A stretch of 64,000 nt of DNA from Earliella scabrosa (Eukaryota; Basidiomycota; Agaricomycetes; Polyporales; Polyporaceae): the NCBI GenBank assembly GCA_022605405.1, contig JABYQQ010000012.1, forward strand, positions 496,001-560,000. The letters are read 5' to 3'. The translations under genes and the position numbers were made by a program. This document shows positions 1 through 11,025 of the stretch, one piece after another. The notes under the pieces are model-generated. The model had not been told where the DNA came from, ran no database searches, and worked only from the letters and a program-made list of their open reading frames with translations. Positions within the stretch are counted from its first letter, which is position 1. Every line of letters begins with the position of its first letter.

Positions 1-8
1 GCATATAC

Positions 9-1132
9 TCACGACGCAGTCTTCCTGTCCACGACGGCCTGCTCGGTCTTGGCGCGGTTGAGCACCTTCTGGAACTCGCTCACGCGGTGGCGCATCCGCG
101 AGTGCATGTACGCCTTTGAGCACTTGATGTGATAGTGAAGGTAATCGCGGAAAAGCTGGATGTGCGTGATCGTCGAGTTCGCGACGACCGCGTTGGCAAA
201 GTGGCGCGGGAAGAGCACGAAGGTCACGTAGCCGACGTCCTCCGAGTCGTTGAGTCCAGGTAGATGCCGGATCTCTAGCGGGGGCACGCGTGTGGTGTAG
301 AGCACTTGGGGTGCGCTCTGGATGGTGGGCAGTCGTCGGGCATCTACGAACTCCTGCAGATGTTGCAGGGTTCCCGTGAGCGATGGCATGCTACCGACTA
401 GCACAATAGATAGCGGACGAACCTGCAAGAAGACCTTGCCAAACACACGATCGGTCTCTTCCCGGAAGGTAGTGGAGAAGATAACAGTGACACGGTCGGA
501 CGAGGCTTGCACATAGATGGCTTCTTCGTCGCGGTAGTGAAGGGCCATGAGGTCACCTTGGCCGCTCCCTGACGATTCGAGCTGCTTCTGTGCCTGGAAG
601 CCGAGCTCGAACGGTGCTGCCAGTGCGTTACGCTTCAAAAGGGCGAGAGATTTGATGAACGCATCGCGCGGTTCTGGTGCAGATATAGCGTCTCCGGAGA
701 CTTTGCGGGAGAACGAATGTACTCACCGCCTTCGGGAGGCAGCTGCTCAAGATCGACCTCCAAAGTGACGTTGTACTCGCTTTCCGGCTCGGCCCTGACC
801 AACGACCCATACTCGCGCTTCAAGATATCGAGGACGCCGTACCGTACGAGCTCGTCCCAGCAGCGGATTTGCATGGACAAGAGCACCAGGGTCTTGCGGT
901 CTGCCGTCGACAAGCTGAAGCGTACGCCATCAAAGTCTACAAACTTGACATCGAGTGAAGATGGCCTGGTTCGAGTGAGTTGGTGATCAGCAGCCAATGC
1001 AGGTATGGGATGCGCGTACTTGATCGCTTTCTCGGCGAGCGTGGTTTGGATGATGTAGTTGTGGGGCTACCGATGCGAGTCCGTTACTAGCTCACACTGG
1101 CCGACAACCAGACACACCTCAAGCAGGATCAT
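9..1132 (-). CDS. ARPC2: ARP2/3 complex subunit 2 (p34-Arc), 3' end probably outside the window
   Basis: Structural subunit of the actin-nucleating ARP2/3 complex in the cytoplasm. Exons read 1132-1118, 1066-727, 673-423 and 353-9, with phases that join cleanly. The protein starts MILLE then PHNYIIQTTLAEKAIKYA and carries the family signatures VKFVDFDGVRFSL, SDRVTVIFSTTF, APQVLYTTRVPPLE, YVTFVLFPRH and LHYHIKCSKAYMHSRMR. The 69 nt intron at 354-422 is open in frame and would go unnoticed, but removing it restores the conserved FLQ-EFVDARR junction. The apparent TGA at 9-11 lies inside a GTGAGT donor directly after KTA(S). Family members usually continue with a short G-[KR]-T-F tail, so the true last exon probably lies beyond position 1. 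Identity is certain; the 3' end is inferred. Confidence 0.93.
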
Positions 1133-1385
1133 GGCAGGTCCGGGATGTCGTGTCGGAAGTCGTGGATGTCGTCGAGGACGGCGAGCGCGCGGCGGAGGCG
1201 CAGCGGGAAGGCGGGGCGGGGAGTCCCGTGACCCAGGGTAGGGGCGTGAGAAAGCGCTCAATCTTGGTCAAGGTCGATGCGTCCATCTGAGAATATTTCC
1301 TGTGTCTGACTACGCCAGAGTCTACGCTCTCCCGCCGCGCTCTTCTGTCCAGTAACTACTCATCTGCGCCGAGTAGACAGCCAAA

Positions 1386-3336
1386 ATGCGTACGTGCTTC
1401 CCCAGACGAGCCCAGGAAGCATGCTGATGCGCTGGGACCCCTCCAGCGCCGAAGAAAGCCCAAAAGATGTCGCTGAACGAGTTCCTGGGTGATAGCAGTG
1501 AGTCTTGCGTCTTCTCAGGCGTCGACCACGCTGCTCATCATGCGCGATGCTAAGCCCTGGGATCGTGGGCCGACGAAATGGATTCCCTCCCTACCGCCCG
1601 TGAGTCCTGACCAGACTCGGCAACCCTTCCACACCTTTAACGTTGCTAATAGCGTCCGGGCGAATGGACGACGACCGTTCGAGAGGGGGTCGTCGGGATG
1701 ATTTCCTCTCTTCTCGCCGTGAGTACTTAGATGGTCGGCTCCATACTTTCGCTAACCTTACGTCGCTCCGAAGCCGACCGTGGGGGTCCTATGCGCGAGG
1801 ATCTTCCCCTGCCAACGGAACCTCCTTTCACGGCATACGTCGGAAACTTGACCTTCGATATAACCGAATCTGAGCTCGAAGACTTCTTTGGCGGAAAGGT
1901 ATGTTGCTTTCCTATTCTTCCTTTCTATCCTCGAGATCAAATGTGCTCAACTCTCCCAAACCCTCTTCATAGACCAAGTCCGTCAAGATCATCAAAGACA
2001 GAGATGACAAACCCAAGGGCTTTGGCTATGTCGAGTTCAACGATCTTGAAGGTCTCAAGGAAGCAATTGCAAAGTCCGGCTCGGTGGGTGGACCAATAAT
2101 GTCTGTTGGTTTACGAATAAGCATTCATGGCATTGGGTAGTCTCTCGCGGGGCGCGCTGTCAGAGTCAGTGTCGCCGAGCCTCGTACGTCCGATCCCATT
2201 CTATCTTGCATGTCTTTCGCTGAGGATTGAGTTTAGAAAAGGAACGATCGGGGTTCGGTGGTGGTGGATTCGACGACGACCCGAAGTTTGCAAACAATTG
2301 GCGAAGAGACGGTCCTCTCCCAGATCAGGGTGGATCGCGCGACGGTCCTCGGAGGCGGTACGACAGTACCGCCCGCGAGGCCCCTCCTCCGTCCCTCTCC
2401 GACAACGCTTCCGACTGGCGTTCTTCTCGCCCTCCTGCTCGTGCCGCTTCTACCCTTTCTCAAGAATCCGATGGAGGCTTCAGGCGAGGGCCTGGAGGTC
2501 CTCCAAGGACCAGAGAAGCCCCACCTCCCGGTCCTGCTGACACCGAAGAGGTTTGGCAGCGAGGTGCGAAGCTACGTCCGAGCGCGCCTCCCGAGTCCAG
2601 TGAGCGGCCGGGCAGCCGGTTTGGCAGCCTGCGACGTGATATGGGACCCCCACCTGCCGCGGCGCCAGCTGTTGTGGAAGAAAGTGACTGGAGACGACCA
2701 CGGACCACCTCAAGGAATTCGACATCACGTATGTCCCGGTCTGATGACCTGTGAGCTAGCAGGTACTTACGCTCTCTTGTCCAGCCAACAACTCGACGCC
2801 GCCTACCCCGCAGATGGGCAGGCGCAAGCTTGAACTCTTGCCTCGTTCCTCATCTACCTCTGCCACACCCTCTCCCCTTGCCTCCCCCAACCCCTCTAAC
2901 GCCGGCTCGAGATCGAACCCCTTCGGTGCCGCAAGGTATGTCACATGTCTTGTATCCTGCGTACAGAGGACACGAGCGTTAAGCATGTCGCCACCCCAGG
3001 CCTGTCGACGTCACCGCACGAGAAGCCGAAGTACAGCAGAAGCTCGAGAAGGAGCGGGAGGAGTTGCGCGAGAAGGTCGCGCATACCCAATCCATGTCTC
3101 GTACATCTTCCAGGACTGGCTCCCAACGCCCGACCCCTCCCACCTCGACCCCCGCCTCGGCCGTACAAAGCCCGACTACTCCCCACCAGGAGCCCCACAA
3201 GCTACCCAGCTCCAACGTCAGGCCCTCGTTCAGCTTCGCAAGCGCCGCCGCAGGGAAGAAGGACGGGAACGAGAGCGACTCGAAGGACGACGTGTCGACG
3301 ATCACGGAGAAAATCGACGAGGTCGAGCTGGAGTGA
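1386..3336 (+). CDS. TIF3: translation initiation factor eIF4B
   Basis: RNA-binding factor that stimulates eIF4A helicase during cap-dependent translation initiation. Ten exons: 1386-1389, 1447-1497, 1555-1599, 1653-1718, 1774-1898, 1973-2083, 2141-2183, 2237-2728, 2785-2935 and 3000-3336, giving about 474 residues. The N terminus MPPKKAQKMSLNEFLGD and then LGSWADEMDSLP match the fungal eIF4B start. One RRM follows: RNP2-like AYVGNLTFDI in exon 5 and RNP1-like KGFGYVEF in exon 6. The middle is low-complexity and rich in Arg, Gly, Pro and Ser, then RRKLELLPRSS, a charged coiled stretch and an acidic end. The first coding exon is only ATGC, four bases. The start is supported by the match to the family N terminus after splicing. 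Confidence 0.93.
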
Positions 3337-3794
3337 AGCCCTGCCGACCTCCACAGGGGTGCATTCGCTTTCTTGAGATACCGCTTGCGAGCAAGTTGTA
3401 CGCTTCCCAATGCTGTGATCTGTTCTTGTTCTCCGTCGCGCATGTGTTTATCTTATGTGTTTCAATATGTGGTCACTACATGTCTATAGTAGTTCGTTCG
3501 GTTCGTTGGCCCCCCACTTACCGTAGACAGCAGGCCAGTCAATATCTGCGGAGTGCGCAGATCAATGTATATGCATGATGCCCCCACTACCTGAACTGTA
3601 TCTAGAACTCGAACGAGGGAATGAATCAGGAGGAAGATCGGATGTTCAGCCCGCCTTGAAGACGTGCACCGGCACGCACACACGCACCTCAGAGTTGAGC
3701 GATAATATGCAGAAGCCAAGCGTAGCATGGATGTAATGCAGGACAGCATGGGGACGTTAATTGCTTACAACATACAGAGCAACGTAGGTACAGC
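3337..3794. other. convergent 3' intergenic region
   Basis: Spacer between the stop codons of eIF4B (+) and RPS20 (-). It must hold both 3' UTRs. The only open frames are short and show no family motif. No other structure was seen. Confidence 0.6.
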
Positions 3795-4343
3795 TTAAGC
3801 AGAGATGGTGACCTCGACCTCGACACCAGGCTCGAGGCTGATGCTGGTCTGTAGGTAATCGATCAGCTCATAACCTACACGAACAACGCGGAGTACATAC
3901 GATCTGCTTGACGATCTCGCTGGAGGAGTGGAGGTCGATCAAACGCTTGTGGATCTTGAGCTCGTAACGGTCCCAGGTCTTCGAACCCTCACCGCAAGGC
4001 TAAGACACCAGAGGTCGGTAAGGCTGCACAGACACATCGTGACGTGGGATGATACTAACCGACTTGCGAGTGGTGACCTTGAGGACCTTAGTGGGAAGAC
4101 GGACGGGCCCCTTGACGCGGAGCTGCTTGTCCTTTGCCCGGTTGATCAGGTCCGCCGAGACTACCCGTGTTGCGCATTCCCCATGAGCTCGGGGCCCTGT
4201 CAATGAACGGTATGAGACGTACACTTCTCGAGGTTCTTGACGTTGCTGCTCGTGAGCGTGATACGGATTTTGTGGATCTTGGCGGCGGGCACGGGGGCAC
4301 CGGTCGCATCGTATTCCTTTTCACCCTTAGCGACGTAACTCAT
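3795..4343 (-). CDS. RPS20: 40S ribosomal protein S20 (uS10)
   Basis: Component of the small ribosomal subunit head. Exons 4343-4223, 4160-4060, 3999-3901 and 3848-3795 sum to 375 nt, or 124 residues, close to the family's usual length of about 120. Clear uS10 motifs are [51 protein letters not shown] and the C-terminal [16 protein letters not shown]. The chosen start gives [12 protein letters not shown]. Upstream, a probable 5' leader intron (donor near 4430, acceptor just before 4353) joins a leader that happens to stay open in the same frame back to an ATG near 4485. That extension is not typical of the family, so the shorter start is preferred. Confidence 0.95.
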
Positions 4344-4632
4344 CCTTGTTCTTGCTGGAGAGTCAGAAGGTGACTGAAGGGCTGCTGAGTGTTCGGGAAC
4401 GCGGGGAGAAGGGCCGTGGACGCATACCTGAGGGCGAGTTCTGTTGATAGTACAGAAAATTAAGGTTTGCGCTCGTCGCCGTCTTCATGTACCTCCCGGG
4501 AATTGCCGGCATCTAGCCGATGTTATCAGGATTTCTAACGCTAAGTCCTACTTTAGCTGTCGGTATTCAATCAGAAATTACCTCATTGCTTGACCACCAC
4601 AGTCTGCTGTATAGCGACAGAGCGAGGCGGCC

Positions 4633-5876
4633 ATGCAGGGTGAGTGCGACGCAATCAGCTCGGGAAGTAGTCGCTGATGAGCTGTGGTAGGCTTCAACAA
4701 GTACTATCCGCCAGACTATGACCCTACGAAGCATAGCAGCCTCAATGCGTACCGAGGCAAGCATACCGCCCTCCTCCGACTTATCCTCGTTCTGAACGTC
4801 GTTGTACAGGGAAACATGCCCTCGGTGACCGCGCACGGAAGATAGACCAAGGTATCCTCATTGTGCGCTTTGAGCTGCCGTTCAATATATGGTGGTGAGT
4901 GTGTTATGGGTCCCGCAGTGTTGTGCTTCCCTGAACGTGCTATCTAGTGGAACATGCAACAACCACATTGGAATGGGCGTGCGCTACAATGCAGAGAAGA
5001 AGAAGATTGGGAACTACTATTCGACGCCGATCTATTCATTTCGGTGCAAGTGTCATCTGTGCGATGGTTGGTTCGAGATACAGACGGATCCCAAGGTATG
5101 TCTTCGGTGCGTGTGCAATGTGGCGACAACGGCTGAATGGTGGCGTAGAACACCCGTTACGTCGTTGTGTCAGGCGCACGGCAGAAGGATGAGGAGTGGG
5201 ACCCTGCAGAGAACGGGGGCTTCGCGGTACATGGTACGCACTCTCTCCTACTTGTCCTCCCTTCTCGTGTCTCACGATCTATCTCGCAGAGACCGACCCA
5301 AATCAGGGACCTGTAGACCCGCTAGCCGCCCTTGAAAAGTCGACCGACGCGCAGAACCATATGAACAACGTCCAAGTGCCACGCATTGAGGCACTTCAGG
5401 ACCTCGCGGATCACTACGGGTCCGATCCCTACGCCCACTCTCTCCGCGTCCGTAAACGCTTTCGCGAGCAAAAGAAAGTTGACAAAGCACGCGAAGAGGC
5501 CGACGAGGCGATCAAGAGCGCGTACGGTTTGCCCGAGGTGCTCGCCTTGTCAGCCGAAGATGAAGAGACTCGTGCGAAGGCGAGGGAAGAATGGGAGCAC
5601 GCCAGGCAGGCTCTACAAGAGCGTGAGGGCTCGAAGCGACGGAAGTTGGGCACGGAGGTTGGCATTGTACCGCGTGTGACGCATGCGGGTGGCCCATCTC
5701 GGTCCAGCCGAGCTGGTACGAGCACCAGTCGTGGTGGCGGCGATGCTGTAAGTGCACTGCGAGCGAAGATTCTAGGAAATACTGCGAGACAGAGTGGGTC
5801 AATAGGTGGCTTGGGCCGTCTCAAGCCACCCGACACCAAGCCTGTTCGAGGCGGGATTGTCAAGCGGACTTCTTGA
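4633..5876 (+). CDS. SAF4: splicing factor of the CWC16 family (Saf4/CCDC130)
   Basis: Spliceosome-associated protein of the CWC16 family (Yju2/CCDC94/CCDC130). Exons 4633-4639, 4691-4756, 4810-4894, 4948-5095, 5149-5233 and 5290-5876 give 325 residues. The N terminus MQGFNKYYPPDYDP is followed by GKHALGDRARKID, LIVRFELPFNIWCGTCNNH, GMGVRYNAEKKKIGNYYSTP and CKCHLCDGWFEIQTDP, which are the family's paired-cysteine zinc-binding core. The tail is charged and probably disordered. The intron at 4757-4809 uses a GC-AG pair (CGAG then gcaagc); no GT donor nearby keeps the conserved RGKHALGD frame. The first coding exon is only seven bases. DPNQGPVDPLAALEKS and the HxxNNVQVPRIEAL region favour the CCDC130/Saf4 branch over Yju2. 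Confidence 0.92.
4757..4809 (+). other. GC-AG intron in SAF4
   Basis: The exon ends ...CGAG and the intron begins gcaagc and ends gtacag. Splicing here gives the conserved NAYRGKHALGDRARK reading, while no GT donor in the vicinity preserves it. AG|GCAAG is the usual context of GC donors. Confidence 0.85.
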
Positions 5877-6180
5877 GTTGCTTCCACCCTGCCTGTGCAC
5901 ATTGTAACTTATCATATCCACACTCACTCATCGATATCCATACGCACGCCTGCCTGCATCCTGTAACATAGCGCACTTTAATTGTAACCGTAGCGTCTGT
6001 AGTATCTGGTCAACTCTCACTTTCTGACGCTGGAGTGTATCGTCGAATCTTGGTCACCTGTAAGTAAGTACTGGAATGATTCCCAGGATAAGCAGCGCCA
6101 AACGAGCAGTACTCATGATCACCAACCAATAGCATCAATCAGCTCAACCTCAGCTTGGTCCTTCCCCGTTCGCAACACCC
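5877..6180. other. intergenic region before the CobW gene
   Basis: About 300 bp between SAF4 and the downstream same-strand gene. It contains the SAF4 3' end and the CobW promoter. No distinct motif or ORF of note was seen. Confidence 0.5.
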
Positions 6181-7566
6181 ATGGTTAATCCGAAGAACAT
6201 ACCCATCACTGTGTTCACCGGCTTCCTTGGCGCAGGGAAAACCTCCATCATCCTAACTCTCCTGCCTCGTCTGCCAACGGACTACAAAGTCGTGCTGCTG
6301 AAGAACGAGTTCGGAGATGTCGAAGGTTGCCAATCATCGCATCCTCTCTAGGCGTGCAGAACTTCGAACTAACGGTGACCCGGTCGCGCAGTGGACAGTC
6401 AACTTGCTAGGCAATCCAGTCTTGCCGCCGTCAGCGAGATCTTGAACGGTTGCATGTAAGGTGGCGTGCCATCCAAGGATCGTACCTGGACACTGTCTTG
6501 CTGAACGAGGGTTCCCCTGAATTCAGGTGCTGCGTCCTAGTTGGTCAGATGAAAACGGCCCTTCTGGAGATACGAGGTGCGCTCGCTTCGTCTGCCAGTC
6601 AATATCAATAGAATGAATTGCTGACATTCGCTTCGCAGAGAAGTACCGCCCCGACAGGATATTCATCGAGTGCTCGTCTGTATCAGGAGCTCGCAGTGTC
6701 GCATCAGGATAGCTCACGCCCTGCTCGAACAGCGGCTCGGCCTTCCCAGCGACGCTCGCCTTCCAGATCCGGGAGCTCGAGCGCGAGACGAACGACGACC
6801 TCAAGCTCGACGCGATCGTCACCGTCATCGACGCCGAGAACTTCACCGGCTACGAAGACACGTCCCCCACCGCGAAGATGCAGGCGAGCTACACAGACGT
6901 CATCCTGATCGTGCGTCCCCTCGCCTTCTCTCCGACTCTCGCTGACCCCTATCGCTCACATTATCCGCGTCCCAGAATAAATGGGAACACGTGTCGGAGC
7001 GCCAGCTCGACATCCTCATCGACCACCTCAACACGCTCAACGACACCACGCCCAAGATCAAGTGCCAAGGCCGGGACGGTGTCGACCCCAGCCTCGTCAT
7101 GGGGCTCGACTCGACGCTCTTCCAGCTAGGCACGCCCGACCTCTCCGACGGCCACCACCACGACGAGGTGCAGACCGTGACGGTCTACAGAGGGCACCAG
7201 CCACACGGCCCCCAGTGCACGCATCCCGACCACTCTGACTGCGGCCATTCCCATTCCGAGTCCGACCAACACCCGCACGATGGCGCGAAGGGGCAGGAAG
7301 ATGGGTCTCATGTACCGGAGAAGACGCTTACCGACGCGCTTTCTGGACTTTCGAAGGAGACCGTGTGGCGGGTGAAGGGCTTCGTGAGGCTCGAGTCGGG
7401 TCACTACATCCTGAACTGGGCGTTTGGGAGGCACGAGCTCACACCTCTCGACGCAGTCCCGCAGGACACTGGGAGCGTGAAGCTCACCGTGATGGGGGAG
7501 AGAGGCGAGGTGAAACGCGCAGCCAGGAAGTTTGCAGAGAAGATCGGCGCGAACATTGTAGACTAG
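6181..7566 (+). CDS. CobW/COG0523-family GTPase, zinc metallochaperone-like
   Basis: G3E-type P-loop GTPase expected to deliver a metal, probably zinc, to client proteins. Exons 6181-6325, 6392-6455, 6527-6576, 6639-6675, 6733-6910 and 6976-7566 give 354 residues. Walker A GFLGAGKTS sits near residue 15. The metal-binding CxCC motif appears as NGCMCC and is itself split by the 6456-6526 intron. FIECSG, TVIDAENF and the NKWEHVSE guanine-specificity region follow. A His-rich stretch near residues 215-255 (many His/Asp, including GHHHDE and CGHSHSE) is a likely metal-sensing loop. The C-terminal CobW_C domain is present (WRVKGFVRLESGHYILNWA). The N-terminal CPELVP-type motif that marks ZNG1 is not seen, so the exact subfamily is open. 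Confidence 0.9.
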
Positions 7567-7820
7567 ATATCGATGGTTGTCACCCAGGCGCAAATGGAGC
7601 TCTAGAATGAGCCCAGAATAGGGTCTGCAACTTGCGGTCTGAAGGCACGCACTTGAAGCGAACGAACGGGGTTCGTATGCCCTCCTTGAAGCACCTTGGC
7701 GACCAGAAAATCCAGTTGATATTAGTGAGAACCTCTGTGATTATAACAAGGGTATCAATAATCCAAAACACTCCGGTCCCTATCCATCCCAATAGATAAA
7801 TGAGCTAACCCAAGGTAAGA

Positions 7821-9651
7821 TCAGGACCCGACGCAAGATACACCATGCCAGGACGCACCGTCTATACCAGCAATGGCCTCCATATCGGCTTCAAGCAAGA
7901 AGCGTCGCACTCGCTCTCCGTCACCAGCAGAGATCGCAGCGAGCTTTCGTCCACCAGTGTCGCCGTCAACAGCACAGTACCACTTGTACTCGGCGCACGC
8001 GCAGTCGTACTCGTCCTCGTACCATGCATACTCAGACACCCCACGCTTAGCCGCCCATGCTACATAGCAGAGGGTCGGGATGACGTGCAACAGCCGGTCA
8101 GGCAGCTCGGCCAGAGCCTGGACATCTTCCTCGAGCCAGCGCGCGTTGTCCGACCCAGGTGCGGGAGGCTGGGGCGCAATGATGCGCAGACAGACGAGCG
8201 AGTAACCACGGAGGCTGTCTATGAACCTCGTCTACGTAGGTACAAGGTCAGAGACCAGGTGCGCAGGCTTCGATGGACGTCGGACTCACCACCCAGCCGG
8301 CTTGAGGACTTCTCTCCCACGTGTGACAATGGACGTCCATGAATTTGAGCCGGGGCGCCGTCTGTGGCAACTCCTCCCAGTACTTGATCCACTGCGGGGT
8401 GTCGATGAAGCAATGCATTGAGAGACCAACCGGGGAAATCTCGCGCACGGTCTTGAGGAAGGACTGGAGGTCCCTGGGGTATTTGCGGAGGTGCAGCATG
8501 TGGACCGGCTGGTGGGTCGAGCTTTGAGCACGGAGCTCGGTGATAGAGAGGCGACGGAGGGCCTTGCTAGAGGACTTCTCTACGTGGAAAGAGCTGATGT
8601 GCTGCTCGAAGACGTCGAGATTAGGGAAGAGCGAGGCGACATCGACCAACTGCGAGAACCAGTGGACGGACAAGTGGTGGACGTAGGGAAGGGGTATGGG
8701 GTCCGGCTTCGGCTCTGTGGGGACCTTGAACGGGCGGCAACTAATGGCGCTCAAATCCAGGTCAAGGACACGGAGTTGCTTCCTGTGAGAGATGGCCGCA
8801 AGGAGGTCGTACACATAATCGAGGACGCGCTTGGCCTCCGAAGGTACGGTGGTCTTGACGGTTGAGACGTGAAGGTGGTGCGGGCGGCTACGCAAACCCA
8901 GGAAGACATCCAGAGAGTCAGGGTCGGTCTGACGGAGCTCTAGACTGTCAAGCCGGGACATGGAGGCGATAGCGGAGCCAACACGGGGCTCGTGCTGCAC
9001 GAGAGGAGCAAAGTGCTCCAATTGCAGGTGAGTCAGACCTTGAGCCGCTTGGAGGATATCGCCGACGAGAGGAGCCAAAGAGTACTCGTACGTGGTCTCT
9101 GGGAAGGCCCAGTTGGGGTCCTCCTGCCATGGGCGGTCTATGAAGGTGCTGGCCGTGATTGAGAGACTACGAAGGAACACGGCACGACTTGGATGGCCCT
9201 TGAGGATATGCTCGTGAATGGTACGGAGGTCGGCGGCACTCCGACAGACGAGATGGGAGGCGACGCGGTGGACTGCGAAGTCGTGGACGCGTCGTGCCGT
9301 GAGAGAGAGGTGAAGGGCGTCGCGACCACGGAGATAGGAGACAATCTCGTGGAGGACGTCCCCGTTTAAGGCGGTCAGAGCAATGGTCGCATGCCCGTTG
9401 TCCTGGACGTTACTAGCCCGCCGCGAGCGCGCATAGGCCGTCTTGGGAGTGCTGCTGAGGCTGCGAGCGGGAGCTATGGGTGCCACGTATACGGTGTCGA
9501 GGCGAGAGACGCACCCATGGGCAGGAGGTTTGACGAGGCCAGCTGGTGCGGCGGCGGCGGACTCGTGCGCTGGCGAGTGGTGGAATGAGTGCAAGACGTA
9601 AGGAGAAGAGGAGCATGGCTCACTCGTGGAGGTGATCACGCCGACGGACAT
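7821..9651 (-). CDS. F-box protein with leucine-rich C-terminal region
   Basis: Probable substrate adaptor for an SCF ubiquitin ligase. Two exons, 9651-8290 and 8231-7821, give about 590 residues; the second exon was recovered by splicing at GTG|gtgagt and ctacgtag|ACG. The F-box is visible near residues 95-135 (LNGDVLHEIVSYLRGRDALH, then LSLTARRVHDFA). The long remainder has scattered Leu-rich segments of the kind common in Agaricomycete F-box proteins, and the C terminus is acidic and aromatic (YAWYEDEYDCACAEYKWY). The frame is open upstream to an ATG at 9762, but MSVGVITS at 9651 is preferred because it leaves a 144 bp divergent promoter facing the J-domain gene. A short intron inside the Ser/Ala-rich N terminus cannot be excluded. 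The substrate is unknown. Confidence 0.8.
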
Positions 9652-9795
9652 GGTGCAGAACAAGGCAGAAACATCTAATCTGATAAGATTCCTCGCGTCC
9701 TCCGCGTTGCACGGGAAACGCCCGCACAGGCGCCGAAGATCGAAGGGCGAGCGGACAATCACATGGGCCCATCGCGCTCGTTGTGCTCAACAACC
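9652..9795. promoter_or_regulatory. shared divergent promoter, F-box / J-domain genes
   Basis: Only 144 bp separate the two divergent start codons, so the two genes must share their upstream control region. No clear TATA box was seen. Confidence 0.5.
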
Positions 9796-11025
9796 ATGTT
9801 CTCCTATGTCTTTGGCTCAGGTCTGTCCTCCCTCTCTCCCCGACGCTCCCCGACGCGTCCCACTCACCCCCGCCCACAGCCAGCTCCTACTTTCATTTGC
9901 CCATCGACGACGACGACGACCTCGACGACGACTTCATCCCGCGCAACACAAGACACATTTCTTGGGTCCCAGCCGACTCGGATGGCTCCCAATCCTCCGA
10001 CTCTGCGTCCTCATCCCCTCCTTCCTCCCCTCCCCGCGCCGGCCCTTCCAAACTCCCAGACACGACCACGCCCACAACCTCATCCAAGAGCAAAGCAGTC
10101 ATCAACGAGATTCTCGCTCTGAACGACTGCTATGCCGTCCTCGGCGTCTCTCGATCATCCTCGCTAGACAAACTCACCCTCCGCCGTGCCTATCTCGCTA
10201 GGAGTAAAGCATGCCACCCAGAGTGAGTGAATTGCACGCTAAACTCGCTATACTCGTTCTCACAGCGCTACAGCAAATTTCCCGATAACCCCGAAGCCAC
10301 TCGCGCCTTCCAAAAGGTATCCGTCGCGTACGACATACTGAGCAAACCCTCCTCAAAGCGTATGTACGACTCCCGCTCCTCACAAGCACCGTTCGATTTC
10401 TTCGCGTCAAGAACTGCACCGCAAGCAGAAGAGACGTTCCGTGGCGTCGTCATTGGTGTAATAAACGACATGCTCGACGGCGACCTGGAAATGGTCCGCA
10501 CACTCCTCTGTAAGTTTCGAAACGCCCCCAGAAGTCACCTTGCCGCTTTTGACCACTCTATCCCTAGTCGCGGTCAACAATATGAACCCTTCATTACAAC
10601 TGGGTGAAGAGGGCATCAACTCCGTGCTCATGACCCTCGAAGCCATCCGTACCCGTGCGCTCTGTACGTGCCCAACTCGTCACATGTCCGTCAAACTCTC
10701 CTGACCGTCCGCTCCCACAGCCTGCCGAACCTGCATCTTCGCCCTTCACCACGAAGTGTGCCGTCTTCTAGAAGTGCAGCGCGCCTTCCGCCAACTCTCC
10801 TACTTCGACCTCCGCCGCCGCTCGCATCTCATGATTCAGCTCACCCGCCTCACTATCAGCCTGCCCATCGCGCTCGACCAAGCACTTCGGCAAGAGAAGC
10901 AAGACGACTACGCCGAAGACGCCGCACGAGATTCAGAGACGTCGCTCCTCAACAGACGAGTGTATGGTCTCCTACGGGGCATCGTATCCGTCCTGGAGCG
11001 CATGGAAAACCTCGTTCAGAAGTGA
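9796..11025 (+). CDS. J-domain (DnaJ-like) co-chaperone
   Basis: Putative Hsp70 co-chaperone. Exons 9796-9820, 9880-10222, 10274-10509, 10568-10663 and 10721-11025 give 334 residues. An acidic, Ser/Pro-rich N terminus (DDDDDLDDDF) precedes a J domain at about residues 95-160: CYAVLGVSRSSSLDKLTLRR, the catalytic HPD, then FQKVSVAYDILSKPSSKRMY. HPD is produced only by splicing: exon 2 ends CAC CCA GA and exon 3 supplies C, with the acceptor at 10271-10273. The C-terminal part (VINDMLDGDLEMVRTLL; SCRTCIFALHHEVCRLLE) is helical and was not matched to a named domain. No zinc-finger or substrate-binding domain of class A/B J proteins is present, so it is a class C member. Confidence 0.85.

Noticed and set aside
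8248..9762. Using the full 504-codon open frame from 9762 as the F-box gene
   Set aside because: The extra N-terminal residues are not needed, would leave only 33 bp to the divergent J-domain start, and the frame end hides an intron; start 9651 plus a second exon explains the gene better.
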